The position numbers and the translations under genes are program-made. Below are positions 6,450-14,484 of a stretch of 15,350 nt of DNA, in pieces; position 1 is the first letter of the stretch, and the number at the start of each line of letters is the position of its first letter. Source of the DNA: Chloroflexota bacterium (GTDB lineage: Bacteria > Chloroflexota > Dehalococcoidia > DSTF01 > JACRBR01); assembly GCA_025355835.1 (NCBI GenBank), contig JANXYW010000204.1, forward strand, positions 1 through 15,350, read 5' to 3'. The notes beneath the pieces were generated by a model. The model was not told the DNA's origin and ran no database searches. It worked only from the letters and a program-made list of their open reading frames with translations.

Positions 6450-7034
6450 GTGACCAAGTTCAGAACGGCGATGAGGCGCTTTCGCGCGCTGCGCGACGAA
6501 CGCGGCATCACAGGCCTCGAGACCGCGATCATCTTGATCGCGTTTGTGGTCGTTGCTGCTGTGTTCGCGTTCGTCGTCCTCAGTACGGGCCTCTTCAGCT
6601 CTGAGCGTGGCAAAGAAGCCGTGTACGCCGGCCTCGCCAAAACGCGCGGCACGATGGAGCTCTCGAGCAGCGTCATCGCCGCGTCGAACGGCACGAGCGT
6701 CACGACACTCGCTTTCGATATGACGCTCGCCGCCGGTGGCGACTCGGTCAATCTGGATCCGACAGCCGCGACGAATCGGACGGTGATCACCTACATCGAC
6801 AGTACGCAGGTGATCAACAACCTGGCGTACACGGCGACGCCGATCACCGGAAACGCCAACACGCTGCTAGAGCCGGGCGAACTGATTCGTATCAGCGTCG
6901 ACCTCGCTGCGGCGGGCGTGACGGTCGGGACGAATCAGGTCTTTACTCTGGAGATCAAGCCGCCAACGGGCTCCTACATGGTGCTGCAACGGATGACGCC
7001 CGCAGCGTTCGTAGCGATTAACAACCTCAACTAG
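6450..7034 (+). CDS. Archaellin (archaeal-type flagellin/type IV pilin superfamily)
   Basis: 194 aa from a GTG at 6450, chosen because GGAGGT (6440-6445) lies 4 nt upstream. An ATG at 6471 is the alternative, and an in-frame GTG at 6381 overlaps the palindrome and is unlikely. The N-terminus is a class III signal peptide: basic residues (RRFRALRDERG) then cleavage predicted after G19, leaving GLE at +3 to +5 of the mature chain. The following segment, ITGLETAIILIAFVVVAAVF, then LSTGLFSSERGKEAVYAGL, closely matches the conserved N-terminal helix of archaellins of the GLE type known from archaea such as Archaeoglobus and Methanomicrobiales. The rest (about 70-194) is Thr/Asn/Val-rich and beta-like, as in the outer archaellin domain. 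Archaella have been reported in some Chloroflexota. No motor, platform or peptidase gene is in the window, so assembly as an archaellum or a simpler pilus is undecided. Confidence 0.88.
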   Translation: MTKFRTAMRRFRALRDERGITGLETAIILIAFVVVAAVFAFVVLSTGLFSSERGKEAVYAGLAKTRGTMELSSSVIAASNGTSVTTLAFDMTLAAGGDSVNLDPTAATNRTVITYIDSTQVINNLAYTATPITGNANTLLEPGELIRISVDLAAAGVTVGTNQVFTLEIKPPTGSYMVLQRMTPAAFVAINNLN

Positions 7035-7063
7035 CAGCAACCACCCAAGCAGCAACGACTCAC

Positions 7064-7104
7064 GTGGCATAGCCGTCCCGGCTGTGCGTCCGGCGCAGCC
7101 GGAC
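7064..7104 (+). repeat. Double-hairpin intergenic repeat, copy 2
   Basis: GTGGCATAGCCG-TCC-CGGCTGTGC (7064-7087) is followed by GTCCGGC-GCA-GCCGGAC (7088-7104). It is the reverse complement of copy 1 (1999-2040), with changes in the loops. It lies 29 nt after the archaellin stop, so it could end that transcript, although no T run follows. The rest of the gap to 7260 shows no gene. Confidence 0.7.
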
Positions 7105-7260
7105 CGGCGTAGTACACCGCCGCTCCCGCGAGGGATCGACGCGCGCGAGACGGCGGATGCGCGGATGCAACTCGTCGTGTCACGCGGCCCGTTTCCGACA
7201 TCGGACGACGCGAGCTGAACGCCCGCGCTCCGAACGAGAAGGGGGCTTTTGACCGCGCCG

Positions 7261-9144
7261 CTAGCCTTCCTCCGCGACCCACCGCGCGTAGAGCTCTTCG
7301 AGGCGCTCGCGATGCTGTTCGAGCAGCGTGGCCGCGCGCGTGCCTTCGCGATGATCGCCGCGCGTGAACGCGTCGGACACACGCTTTTCGAGCACGCCGC
7401 GCTCTCGCTCCGATTCCTCAATGCGCGCTTGCAGCTCGCTCGTGCGGCCCGACGCCGGCGCCTTGGCTGGCCGCGGCGTGCGCTCGCGCTCGTGTCGGCG
7501 TGTGGCGATGCGCCCCGCGCTGGCGGCAGGCTGTTCGTGATGCTCGGCCCAGTACTCGGAGAAGTTGCCGACGTACGATTCGAACGCGCCGTCGCGCACT
7601 TCGACGACGCGCCCGGCGATCTTGTCGAGGAAGTAGCGGTCGTGCGAGACGGCCAAGATCGTGCCTTTGAACTCCGTCAGCGCCTCCTCGATTGCTTCGC
7701 ACGCAGGAATATCGAGGTGGTTCGTCGGCTCGTCGAGGATCAGGAAGTCCGGCTGTTGAGCGATGAGCCGCGCAAGCTGTAGCCGATTCCGCTCGCCGCC
7801 GGAGAGATCGCCAACGCGCTTGTCCAGGTCGTCGCGCACGAACAGGAACTGGCGCAGCAGGTTGAACGCACGGTCCCGGGTATTCACGCCGTCGGCGATC
7901 ATCTGGCCCAGAACGGTGCGGTCGTTGTCAAGCACCTCCTGCTCCTGCGCGCAATAGCCGACGCGCAGGCTCGGCCCGATGCGCAGGGTATCGTGATCCC
8001 ATGCGCCGTGCGCGATGATGTCGCGCAGCAGCGTCGTTTTGCCGCTGCCGTTCGGCCCCAGCAGCGCCACGCGCTCACCGCACGAGATCTCCAGATCGGC
8101 ATGATCGAAGAGTTGGCGTTCACCGAACGCCTTACTGTAGCCGCGCACTTGCAGCGCGATGTCGGCGCGGCTCGCTTCGGCGCTGAAGTTCATGCGGATC
8201 TTCGACGCTTCGGCTGCCGGCTTCTCCGTTGCGTCTTCGCGGGCGCGGCTGAGCTGCGACTTGCGGGCGCGCAGCCGCTTGCCCCACGCCGGATCCGCCG
8301 TGCGGCGCGCCAGCTCTTCGAAGCGCTTCACGAGCTCTTCGAGTTGCACCAGGCGCTTCTGGTCGGCGACGTAGTCGGCGCGTTGCGCCAGCTTCGCTCG
8401 CAGCGATGTTGCGCGATACGCCGAATAGTTGCCGGCGTACGATGTCGTGCGTCCGTCGGCGAGATGCACGATGCCCGTGACGACGCGGTCGAGCAGGTAG
8501 CGGTTGTGCGAGATCAGCAGCACGGCGCCACGAAAGCGCGCGAGGAATCCTTCCAGCCACGCGATGCCCGCGAAGTCGAGGTGGTTGCCGGGCTCGTCCA
8601 GCACGAGCAGGTCCGGTTCGGCCAGCAGCGCCTGCGTCAGCGACAGTACGTTCTTCTCGCCGCCGGACAGTGCGCTCACGCGCTGGTCGCCGCGCCCGGC
8701 GAGGCCCAGCGCGTCGAGCGTCGCGATCGCGCGGGCGCGCAGGCCGTCGCCGCCGGTGCGATCGAACGCTTCACGAGCCGCTTCGTACGCGTCGAGTTCG
8801 TGTTGCATCTCGTCGGTCGTGGCGATGGCGAGGCGATCTTCGTGCTCGCGCAGGGCAGCAAGCGCGCGCGTCTGCTCTGCGAGCACACTGTCGAGCACCG
8901 TAGCCTGCTGGTCGTGTTCCACCTGCTGCCGCACGAAGCCGACGCGCAATCCGGGCGCGCGCGTAATCGCGCCACCCGCGACCGACTGGTCGCCGGCGAT
9001 CAGCCGCGCGATCGACGTCTTCCCCGCGCCGTTCGGTCCGATCAGGCCGATCTTCTCACCGGCGTTGATGCGAAAGCTGGCGTCGAGGAGCACCTCGCGG
9101 TGTCCGTAGTCCATGGCTACGTTTTGGAATCGAATCAGTTCCAT
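7261..9144 (-). CDS. ABC-F family ATPase (ribosome-associated, Uup/YdiF-like)
   Basis: 627 aa, without membrane segments: two ABC domains in tandem as in ABC-F proteins, which bind the ribosomal E site and act in translation rather than transport. Domain 1 has GPNGAGKT (36-43), LSGGEKN (159-165) and LLVLDEPGNHLD (179-190). A charged linker at about 245-310 (KRLRARKSQLSRAR) corresponds to the P-site tRNA interaction motif region. Domain 2 has GPNGSGKT (363-370), LSGGERNRLQLA and FLILDEPTNHLD (467-478). A C-terminal charged coiled coil (about 560-627) fits the Uup-type C-terminal domain. Domain 1 has Gly for the usual Thr in EPTNHLD. Housekeeping EttA/Uup-like role or antibiotic protection cannot be separated here. 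No Shine-Dalgarno is seen; TGGAAT lies 6 nt before the ATG, next to a heptamer repeat. Confidence 0.94.
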   Translation of the reverse strand: MELIRFQNVAMDYGHREVLLDASFRINAGEKIGLIGPNGAGKTSIARLIAGDQSVAGGAITRAPGLRVGFVRQQVEHDQQATVLDSVLAEQTRALAALREHEDRLAIATTDEMQHELDAYEAAREAFDRTGGDGLRARAIATLDALGLAGRGDQRVSALSGGEKNVLSLTQALLAEPDLLVLDEPGNHLDFAGIAWLEGFLARFRGAVLLISHNRYLLDRVVTGIVHLADGRTTSYAGNYSAYRATSLRAKLAQRADYVADQKRLVQLEELVKRFEELARRTADPAWGKRLRARKSQLSRAREDATEKPAAEASKIRMNFSAEASRADIALQVRGYSKAFGERQLFDHADLEISCGERVALLGPNGSGKTTLLRDIIAHGAWDHDTLRIGPSLRVGYCAQEQEVLDNDRTVLGQMIADGVNTRDRAFNLLRQFLFVRDDLDKRVGDLSGGERNRLQLARLIAQQPDFLILDEPTNHLDIPACEAIEEALTEFKGTILAVSHDRYFLDKIAGRVVEVRDGAFESYVGNFSEYWAEHHEQPAASAGRIATRRHERERTPRPAKAPASGRTSELQARIEESERERGVLEKRVSDAFTRGDHREGTRAATLLEQHRERLEELYARWVAEEG

Positions 9145-9156
9145 CGTTAGATTCCA

Positions 9157-9198
9157 GGTTTTGGGTTCTAGGTTCTAGGTTCCAGGTTCCAGGTTCTG
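9157..9198. repeat. GGTTCYA heptamer tandem array
   Basis: Six head-to-tail heptamers: GGTTTTG, GGTTCTA twice, GGTTCCA twice and GGTTCTG, preceded by a partial ATTCCA. The array ends 13 nt upstream of the ABC-F start codon, between it and the ftsH terminator, so it occupies the whole promoter region of the ABC-F gene. Confidence 0.85.
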
Positions 9199-9212
9199 GT
9201 CTCGCAAACGAA

Positions 9213-9236
9213 GAGGGCCCCCGCTTGGGAGCCCTC
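9213..9236 (-). terminator. Rho-independent terminator of ftsH
   Basis: On the minus strand GAGGGC-T-CCC, loop AAGC, GGG-G-GCCCTC, then TTCGTTTG. The stem starts 26 nt after the ftsH stop codon (9262). A GC-rich stem plus a T-rich tail separates ftsH from the ABC-F gene. Confidence 0.75.
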
Positions 9237-9261
9237 GTCATCGCAATCCGCCGCCTCGGCC

Positions 9262-11256
<1,995 letters not shown>

Positions 11257-11316
11257 GGGCTAACCTAACCTTTTCCCCCGGTGACGGTCGTGGGCACTTT
11301 TGGGGAGTCTCGAATC

Positions 11317-11325
11317 AGTATAACA
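11317..11325 (-). promoter_or_regulatory. Extended -10 promoter of ftsH
   Basis: TGT followed by TATACT (11325-11317, minus strand) fits the extended -10 form TGnTATAAT, with no clear -35. The ATG of ftsH is about 60 nt downstream. The remaining DNA up to 11485 holds no gene that I can support. Confidence 0.5.
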
Positions 11326-11485
11326 GAGCTTCGGAACGCGCACGGATCTTCTCTTTACGGCGCACCCTCTTCGTCTAGTACGCTCGCCGGCAGCCGATCG
11401 CTCTCGCTCCGCCGGGCGTGCATGAGTATCCCCCGTGGCGCTGCAGTCTCCCATTGGGCAGAACCCTGAGTCTTCGCCGTCGCGG

Positions 11486-11674
11486 TTAGTCGTCGTCGGA
11501 AGCGAGCTTGCCGCCCTGCGCCCAATTCTCTCGCGCCGTTTCCGAGAAGATCACAATCGTTGCGTCTGGCGTCGTGTTGGCGATATTCGCCACCGCTTCG
11601 GTGATGGCGCGCGCCAATTCCTGCTTCTGCGCGTGCGTGCGCCCCGGGAACATCTCCACCCGAATGATTGGCAT
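11486..11674 (-). CDS. 4-oxalocrotonate tautomerase-family protein
   Basis: 62 aa, typical for this small family whose N-terminal proline is the catalytic base after removal of Met. The start at 11674 is fixed by AAGGAGG 6 nt upstream and by MPIIRVEMFPGRT. In mature numbering Pro1 and Arg11 (PGR) are present. An ungapped comparison with the Pseudomonas enzyme, from memory, puts Ile at position 39 in place of Arg39 and Trp at 50 in place of Phe50. The IVIFSE and GGKLASD segments match the family. Because Arg39 binds a substrate carboxylate, the natural substrate is probably not 4-oxalocrotonate. It stands alone, divergent from rnhB, with no aromatic degradation genes near it. Confidence 0.9.
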   Translation of the reverse strand: MPIIRVEMFPGRTHAQKQELARAITEAVANIANTTPDATIVIFSETARENWAQGGKLASDDD

Positions 11675-11733
11675 CGAAAGCCTCCTTGTCGATGGTGCCG
11701 GAGCCACGGCGCCCCGGATCGCGTCAGTGTAGA

Positions 11734-11751
11734 GGCAAGGCGCGCCTTGCC
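11734..11751. repeat. 18-bp perfect palindrome in the tautomerase/rnhB divergent gap
   Basis: GGCAAGGCGCGCCTTGCC reads the same on both strands. It is followed by CCGAAGCTCGGG and CTAC, while GTAG lies just before it, so a larger folded element of about 35-40 nt is possible. It could be an operator for either divergent gene or a REP-like element. Confidence 0.6.
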
Positions 11752-11800
11752 CGAAGCTCGGGCTACGTGGAGTCATCAGCCTAAGCGCGCAGCTTTGGCC

Positions 11801-11830
11801 TTTACACCGCCGATGCCACGGTGCTAGCAT
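11801..11830 (+). promoter_or_regulatory. Promoter of rnhB, leaderless spacing
   Basis: TTTACA (11801-11806), an 18-nt spacer and TAGCAT (11825-11830) are followed by 7 nt (CGGCTCG) and the ATG at 11838. The -35 matches TTGACA at 5 of 6 positions. The start of transcription would fall on or next to the start codon; no Shine-Dalgarno is present. Confidence 0.55.
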
Positions 11831-11837
11831 CGGCTCG

Positions 11838-12527
11838 ATGGGCCTCTACCAGGCGGTGCCCACGCTCAACGCTGAGATCTCTGCATGGAGGCAGGGCTAC
11901 CGCCACGTCGCCGGCGTCGATGAGGCCGGCTGCGGCCCGCTCGCAGGCCCCGTCGTCGCGGGCGCCGTGATTCTCGAACCCGGTCGTGTCCGCGTCTGGT
12001 GGTCGGAGCTGCGCGACAGCAAGATGTTGTCCGCCAGCGAGCGCGAACGCCTTGCCGAAGAGATCCGCAGCGACTGCGCGTGGGGCGTCGGCGTCGCGCC
12101 GCACGACCTCATCGACAGCATCGGGCTGACTGCGGCGCGGAAGTACGCGATGCGCCATGCCGTCGCCAATCTTCCATGCCGTCCGGACCTTCTCCTGATC
12201 GACGCCGTCTCGCTGCCGGAGTTTCGCCACCGCGCAATCATCCACGGCGATGCGCTCGTCGCATCGATCGCCGCCGGTTCGATCGTGGCGAAGGTCGCGC
12301 GCGACGCGATGATGACGGACTTCCACGCCGTGCATCCCGCCTACGGCTTCGATCGCAACGCCGGCTACGCCACACCCGAACACAAACGCGCGCTCGACGA
12401 GCACGGCCCGTGCGCGATCCATCGCCGCCTGTTCGCGCCGGTGCGCGCAGCGCTGGTGGCCCACGGGCTCCCGGTTCCGTTTACCGCGTCCGTGCAGCAG
12501 GCGGCGGAGCTCGCGGCACTTGCCTAG
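11838..12527 (+). CDS. rnhB: Ribonuclease HII
   Basis: 229 aa. RNase HII cuts RNA in RNA/DNA hybrids and nicks at single ribonucleotides in DNA. Four acidic active-site residues are visible: D28 and E29 in GVDEAGCGPLAGPV, D122 in LLLIDAV and D156 in AKVARD. Other family blocks are RDSKMLS (60-65) and GYATPEHKRAL. The GRG tripeptide, which contacts the ribonucleotide 2'-OH in studied enzymes, reads GCG (31-33) here. The start at 11838 lacks a Shine-Dalgarno but has a -10-like TAGCAT 7 nt before it. yraN overlaps its end by 8 nt, the common rnhB-yraN pairing. Confidence 0.96.
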   Translation: MGLYQAVPTLNAEISAWRQGYRHVAGVDEAGCGPLAGPVVAGAVILEPGRVRVWWSELRDSKMLSASERERLAEEIRSDCAWGVGVAPHDLIDSIGLTAARKYAMRHAVANLPCRPDLLLIDAVSLPEFRHRAIIHGDALVASIAAGSIVAKVARDAMMTDFHAVHPAYGFDRNAGYATPEHKRALDEHGPCAIHRRLFAPVRAALVAHGLPVPFTASVQQAAELAALA

Positions 12528-12897
12528 CGAACGGCAGTCGCTCGGCGACTTCGGCGAGCGCACGGCTGCCGCGCATCTGGAGGCGAAGGGCTACCGCATC
12601 ATCGACCGCAAGTTCCGCGTCCGCGACGCGGAAATCGATCTCGTCGCCCGCGATGCCGATGCGCTTGTGTTCGTCGAAGTACGCACGCGGCGCGGCGCCT
12701 ATCCGGGCATGGCCGCGCTCTCGATTACGCGCAAGAAGGCCGCGAAGCTGCTCGTGGCCGCAGAGTGGTACATCGAGCGGCACCCCGACGCCGCGAATCT
12801 CCCGTTGCGCATCGATGTTGTGGCGATCGAGCTCGCGGCTGACGGGCTGCTACAGAACATCATCCACATCGAAGACGCCGTGCGGCCCGATCGGTGA
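12520..12897 (+). CDS. yraN: YraN/UPF0102 family endonuclease-like protein
   Basis: 125 aa from a TTG at 12520 that overlaps the end of rnhB. No ATG or GTG fits, and the family core LGDFGERTAAAHLEAKGYRI begins seven codons later, as is usual. GGAG about 10 nt upstream may act as ribosome-binding site. The fold is of the PD-(D/E)xK nuclease/Holliday-junction-resolvase type, with the motif residues E38 and D40 (AEIDLVARD) and E53 and R55 (FVEVRTR), where many members have Lys instead of R55. Its exact role is not settled in most bacteria. It is expected to be translated with rnhB, since the two are commonly linked. Confidence 0.93.
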   Translation: MPSERQSLGDFGERTAAAHLEAKGYRIIDRKFRVRDAEIDLVARDADALVFVEVRTRRGAYPGMAALSITRKKAAKLLVAAEWYIERHPDAANLPLRIDVVAIELAADGLLQNIIHIEDAVRPDR

Positions 12898-12947
12898 TGT
12901 CACTTGTGCGTTGCTGCCGCTGCTATCACGCAAAGTCGCGGAACCCC

Positions 12948-12980
12948 GAACTTCAAACTGTCCACTGAGGACTGTAGACT
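12948..12980 (+). repeat. AACTGT low-complexity tract, copy 2, containing fmdB-like gene 1 promoter
   Basis: Degenerate GAACTTCAAACTGTCC, ACTGAGGACTGTAGACT units run up to 7 nt before the next gene. The same wording gives a possible -35 TTCAAA (12952-12957), a 17-nt spacer and -10 TAGACT (12975-12980), with the ATG 6 nt further on (leaderless spacing). See the matching tract at 14445-14477. Confidence 0.5.
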
Positions 12981-12986
12981 TCCTCG

Positions 12987-13364
12987 ATGCCCATCTACGA
13001 ATACCGTTGCCTTGCCTGCAAACGCCGCACGTCCGTGTTCGTGCGGAACGTCTCAGCGCCCGTGCGCGCGAAGTGCGAGCACTGCCGCAGTGCTCGGCTC
13101 TCTCGCGTGATGTCGAAATTCGCGGTACACGGCGGCAAGATCAGCCTCGACGACCCGTCGAGCATGGACGGTCTCGACGAGAGCGATCCGAAATCCGTCG
13201 CGCGCTGGGCGCGTCGCATGGGCGACGAAGTCGGCGAAGATCTCGGCCCCGAATTCGACGATATGGTTTCGCGCATCGAGCGCGGCGAAGATCCGGAATC
13301 GGTGATGAACGAAGCCGACGGCGATGGCGGCGGCGATGACCTCGGCGGAGACGACGACTTCTGA
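12987..13364 (+). CDS. FmdB-type zinc ribbon protein 1
   Basis: 125 aa. The N-terminal FmdB/CxxC zinc ribbon is clear: MPIYEYRC, with C8, C11, C30 and C33 as predicted zinc ligands, then LSRVMSKFAVHGG. The remainder (about 50-125) is acidic and ends in a Gly/Asp run (GGDDLGGDDDF). Proteins of this type are small and of unknown function; some are annotated as regulators of formamidase or amidase genes by homology. It is a paralogue of the gene at 13577: both share MPIYEY, an FVRNV segment and the same cysteine spacing, but differ in their C-terminal halves. The start is supported by the family N-terminus and by TAGACT 6 nt before it. No Shine-Dalgarno is seen. Confidence 0.88.
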   Translation: MPIYEYRCLACKRRTSVFVRNVSAPVRAKCEHCRSARLSRVMSKFAVHGGKISLDDPSSMDGLDESDPKSVARWARRMGDEVGEDLGPEFDDMVSRIERGEDPESVMNEADGDGGGDDLGGDDDF

Positions 13365-13371
13365 GTGCGGT

Positions 13372-13413
13372 GCCTAACCCCGGCCTGTCTCCTGATGGCG
13401 TGTGCTGTTAGGC
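13372..13413. repeat. Short inverted repeat GCCTAAC...GTTAGGC
   Basis: GCCTAAC (13372-13378) and GTTAGGC (13407-13413) are exact inverse copies 28 nt apart, just after the fmdB-like gene 1 stop codon. The end sequences fit the RYYYAAC/GTTRRRY pattern of integron attC sites, but the element is shorter than known attC sites and lacks clear inner arms, so it is more likely a plain 3'-end hairpin. Confidence 0.5.
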
Positions 13414-13460
13414 GGGCGGCGAAGGGCCTTCGATCAACGGCTTCTGCGCTGAAACGCGAA

Positions 13461-13505
13461 CCTCACCCGGCCCGTTGGGCCACCCTCTCCACGACGTGGA
13501 GAGGG
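13461..13505. repeat. CCTCACCCC-family palindromic element, copy 3
   Basis: CCTCACCC, then GGCCC-GTT-GGGCC (13469-13481), then CCCTCTCCACGACGTGGAGAGGG (13483-13505, shared word for word in its core with the arm at 730-748). It lies between the two fmdB-like genes. Confidence 0.75.
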
Positions 13506-13564
13506 AAGCGACTGGTGCGCTGTGCTGATGGACGAGGCTTGCAGGCGCGCACGCTGCTCCTCGA

Positions 13565-13570
13565 TATACT
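13565..13570 (+). promoter_or_regulatory. -10 box of fmdB-like gene 2, leaderless spacing
   Basis: TATACT (13565-13570) is followed by GCCCGT and the ATG at 13577. It matches TATAAT at 5 of 6 positions. No good -35 stands at the right distance and there is no Shine-Dalgarno. Confidence 0.5.
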
Positions 13571-13576
13571 GCCCGT

Positions 13577-13912
13577 ATGCCCATCTACGAGTACAAGTGC
13601 AAGAAGTGCGCGCTCCTCACCAGCGCATTTGTGCGCAACGTCGAGCGCGAGGTGGTGCCGACGTGCCAGCACTGCGGCGGCAAGACGGCGCGTGCGCTAT
13701 CGCGCTTCGCCGTCGGCAAGGACGCTGCGCGCGTTCGGAGCGACTTCGGCGCGGTGCCGCGCAGCGCGGAGGACTACAAGGATCCGCGCCAGATTGGCCG
13801 CTGGGTCGAGAACCAGTTCGAGAGCTACGGCATGGACCTGCCCGACGAAGCGCGTACGATGATCGACGCCGCGCGCGACGGCGAACTCCCGGACGCCGTC
13901 AAGGATCTGTAA
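13577..13912 (+). CDS. FmdB-type zinc ribbon protein 2
   Basis: 111 aa. MPIYEYKCKKC opens a zinc ribbon with C8, C11, C30 and C33, followed by ALSRFAVGK. The second half (RQIGRWVENQFESYGMDLPD, then EARTMIDAARDGELPDAVKD) is helical and resembles the matching part of paralogue 1 (SVARWARRMGDEVGEDLGPE, then MVSRIERGEDPESV), so the two proteins share a whole architecture, not only the ribbon. Function is unknown. The DinB-fold gene starts 3 nt after its stop, so the two are probably one transcript. The start is fixed by the family N-terminus and by the TATACT box 6 nt upstream. Confidence 0.88.
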   Translation: MPIYEYKCKKCALLTSAFVRNVEREVVPTCQHCGGKTARALSRFAVGKDAARVRSDFGAVPRSAEDYKDPRQIGRWVENQFESYGMDLPDEARTMIDAARDGELPDAVKDL

Positions 13913-13915
13913 GCG

Positions 13916-14440
13916 ATGATCGAGAACATCGCGTCCTTCCTCCGCTACTTCGACGCCGTCCATCGTCGCGCGGTCCGCGATATCGCCGCGCTGCCGGCCG
14001 AGGCGGATGGCTGGGCGCCCGCGATCGGCGAGGGCGAGAAGGCGTGGAGCATCAATACGATCGTTGGACACCTTGGATGGTCGCGGCTCTACTTCGCGAG
14101 CGCATACCGCGGCGAAGGATGGATAAGCCGGCCAGGCGCTGCCGTCAGCAGCCGCGATCTCTGGCTGCCCGTCATCGAAGAGAGCGCTCGCGCGCTGCAC
14201 GCTGCGCTGGAATCGACGCCCGACGCGTGGCTCCAGCGCAAGGTGCCGATGATCGATTCAGATGGCGCGCTTTCCGGATGGCGCATCCTGATGATGATGC
14301 TGGAGCACGACATTCACCACCGCAGCCAGATCGACACCTACGCCGGCATCAACGGCTGGGACGTACCCCATATCTACGGCCGCAGCGCCGAGACCATCGG
14401 CTCGCTACAAGATTCGGAGCGAGTCAAGCACTCGAACTGA
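13916..14440 (+). CDS. DinB-fold (DinB/YfiT-like) putative metal-dependent protein
   Basis: 174 aa. The DinB/YfiT superfamily forms four-helix bundles that hold a metal on three histidines; members include bacillithiol or mycothiol S-transferases, while many have no known substrate. The likely ligands are H52 (TIVGHLGWSR) and H131 and H135 (LEHDIHHRSQI). The latter motif, HxxxH followed by xxQI, is the family hallmark. The first helix (IASFLRYFDAVHRRAVRDI) and the final short tail are typical. AAGGA lies 10 nt before the ATG and the gene starts 3 nt behind fmdB-like gene 2, implying coupling. No signal peptide or membrane helix is seen. The specific thiol or substrate cannot be inferred. Confidence 0.85.
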   Translation: MIENIASFLRYFDAVHRRAVRDIAALPAEADGWAPAIGEGEKAWSINTIVGHLGWSRLYFASAYRGEGWISRPGAAVSSRDLWLPVIEESARALHAALESTPDAWLQRKVPMIDSDGALSGWRILMMMLEHDIHHRSQIDTYAGINGWDVPHIYGRSAETIGSLQDSERVKHSN

Positions 14441-14444
14441 CTCC

Positions 14445-14477
14445 GAACTGTGAACTGTAAACCGCAAACTGTACACT
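14445..14477 (+). repeat. AACTGT low-complexity tract, copy 3, containing the translin -10 box
   Basis: GAACTGTGAACTGTAAACC followed by GCAAACTGTACACT runs from just after the DinB stop to 7 nt before the next ATG. TACACT (14472-14477) is a possible -10 with leaderless spacing. The ACTGTACACT end mirrors ACTGTAGACT of the tract at 12948-12980. The -35 region (TGTGAA) is weak. Confidence 0.5.
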
Positions 14478-14484
14478 CCCCACC

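Noticed and set aside
7105..7260. Possible small gene between the archaellin and ABC-F genes
   Set aside because: No open frame with a ribosome-binding site or recognisable product; only antisense extension of the ABC-F end.
7993..9150. 385-codon plus-strand open frame opposite the ABC-F gene
   Set aside because: It is a shadow of the ABC-F coding strand; no start signal or domain.
9157..9198. CRISPR-like array
   Set aside because: The units are contiguous 7-mers without spacers, and no cas gene is nearby.
11332..11485. Possible tRNA or small RNA between ftsH and the tautomerase gene
   Set aside because: GC-rich pairings are present, but there is no T-loop GTTCRA sequence, acceptor stem or anticodon arm that can be assembled.
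13372..13413. Integron attC site (GCCTAAC...GTTAGGC)
   Set aside because: The end boxes fit, but the element is only 42 nt, lacks clear L'/L'' arms, and there is no integrase or cassette array; a 3'-end hairpin is simpler.
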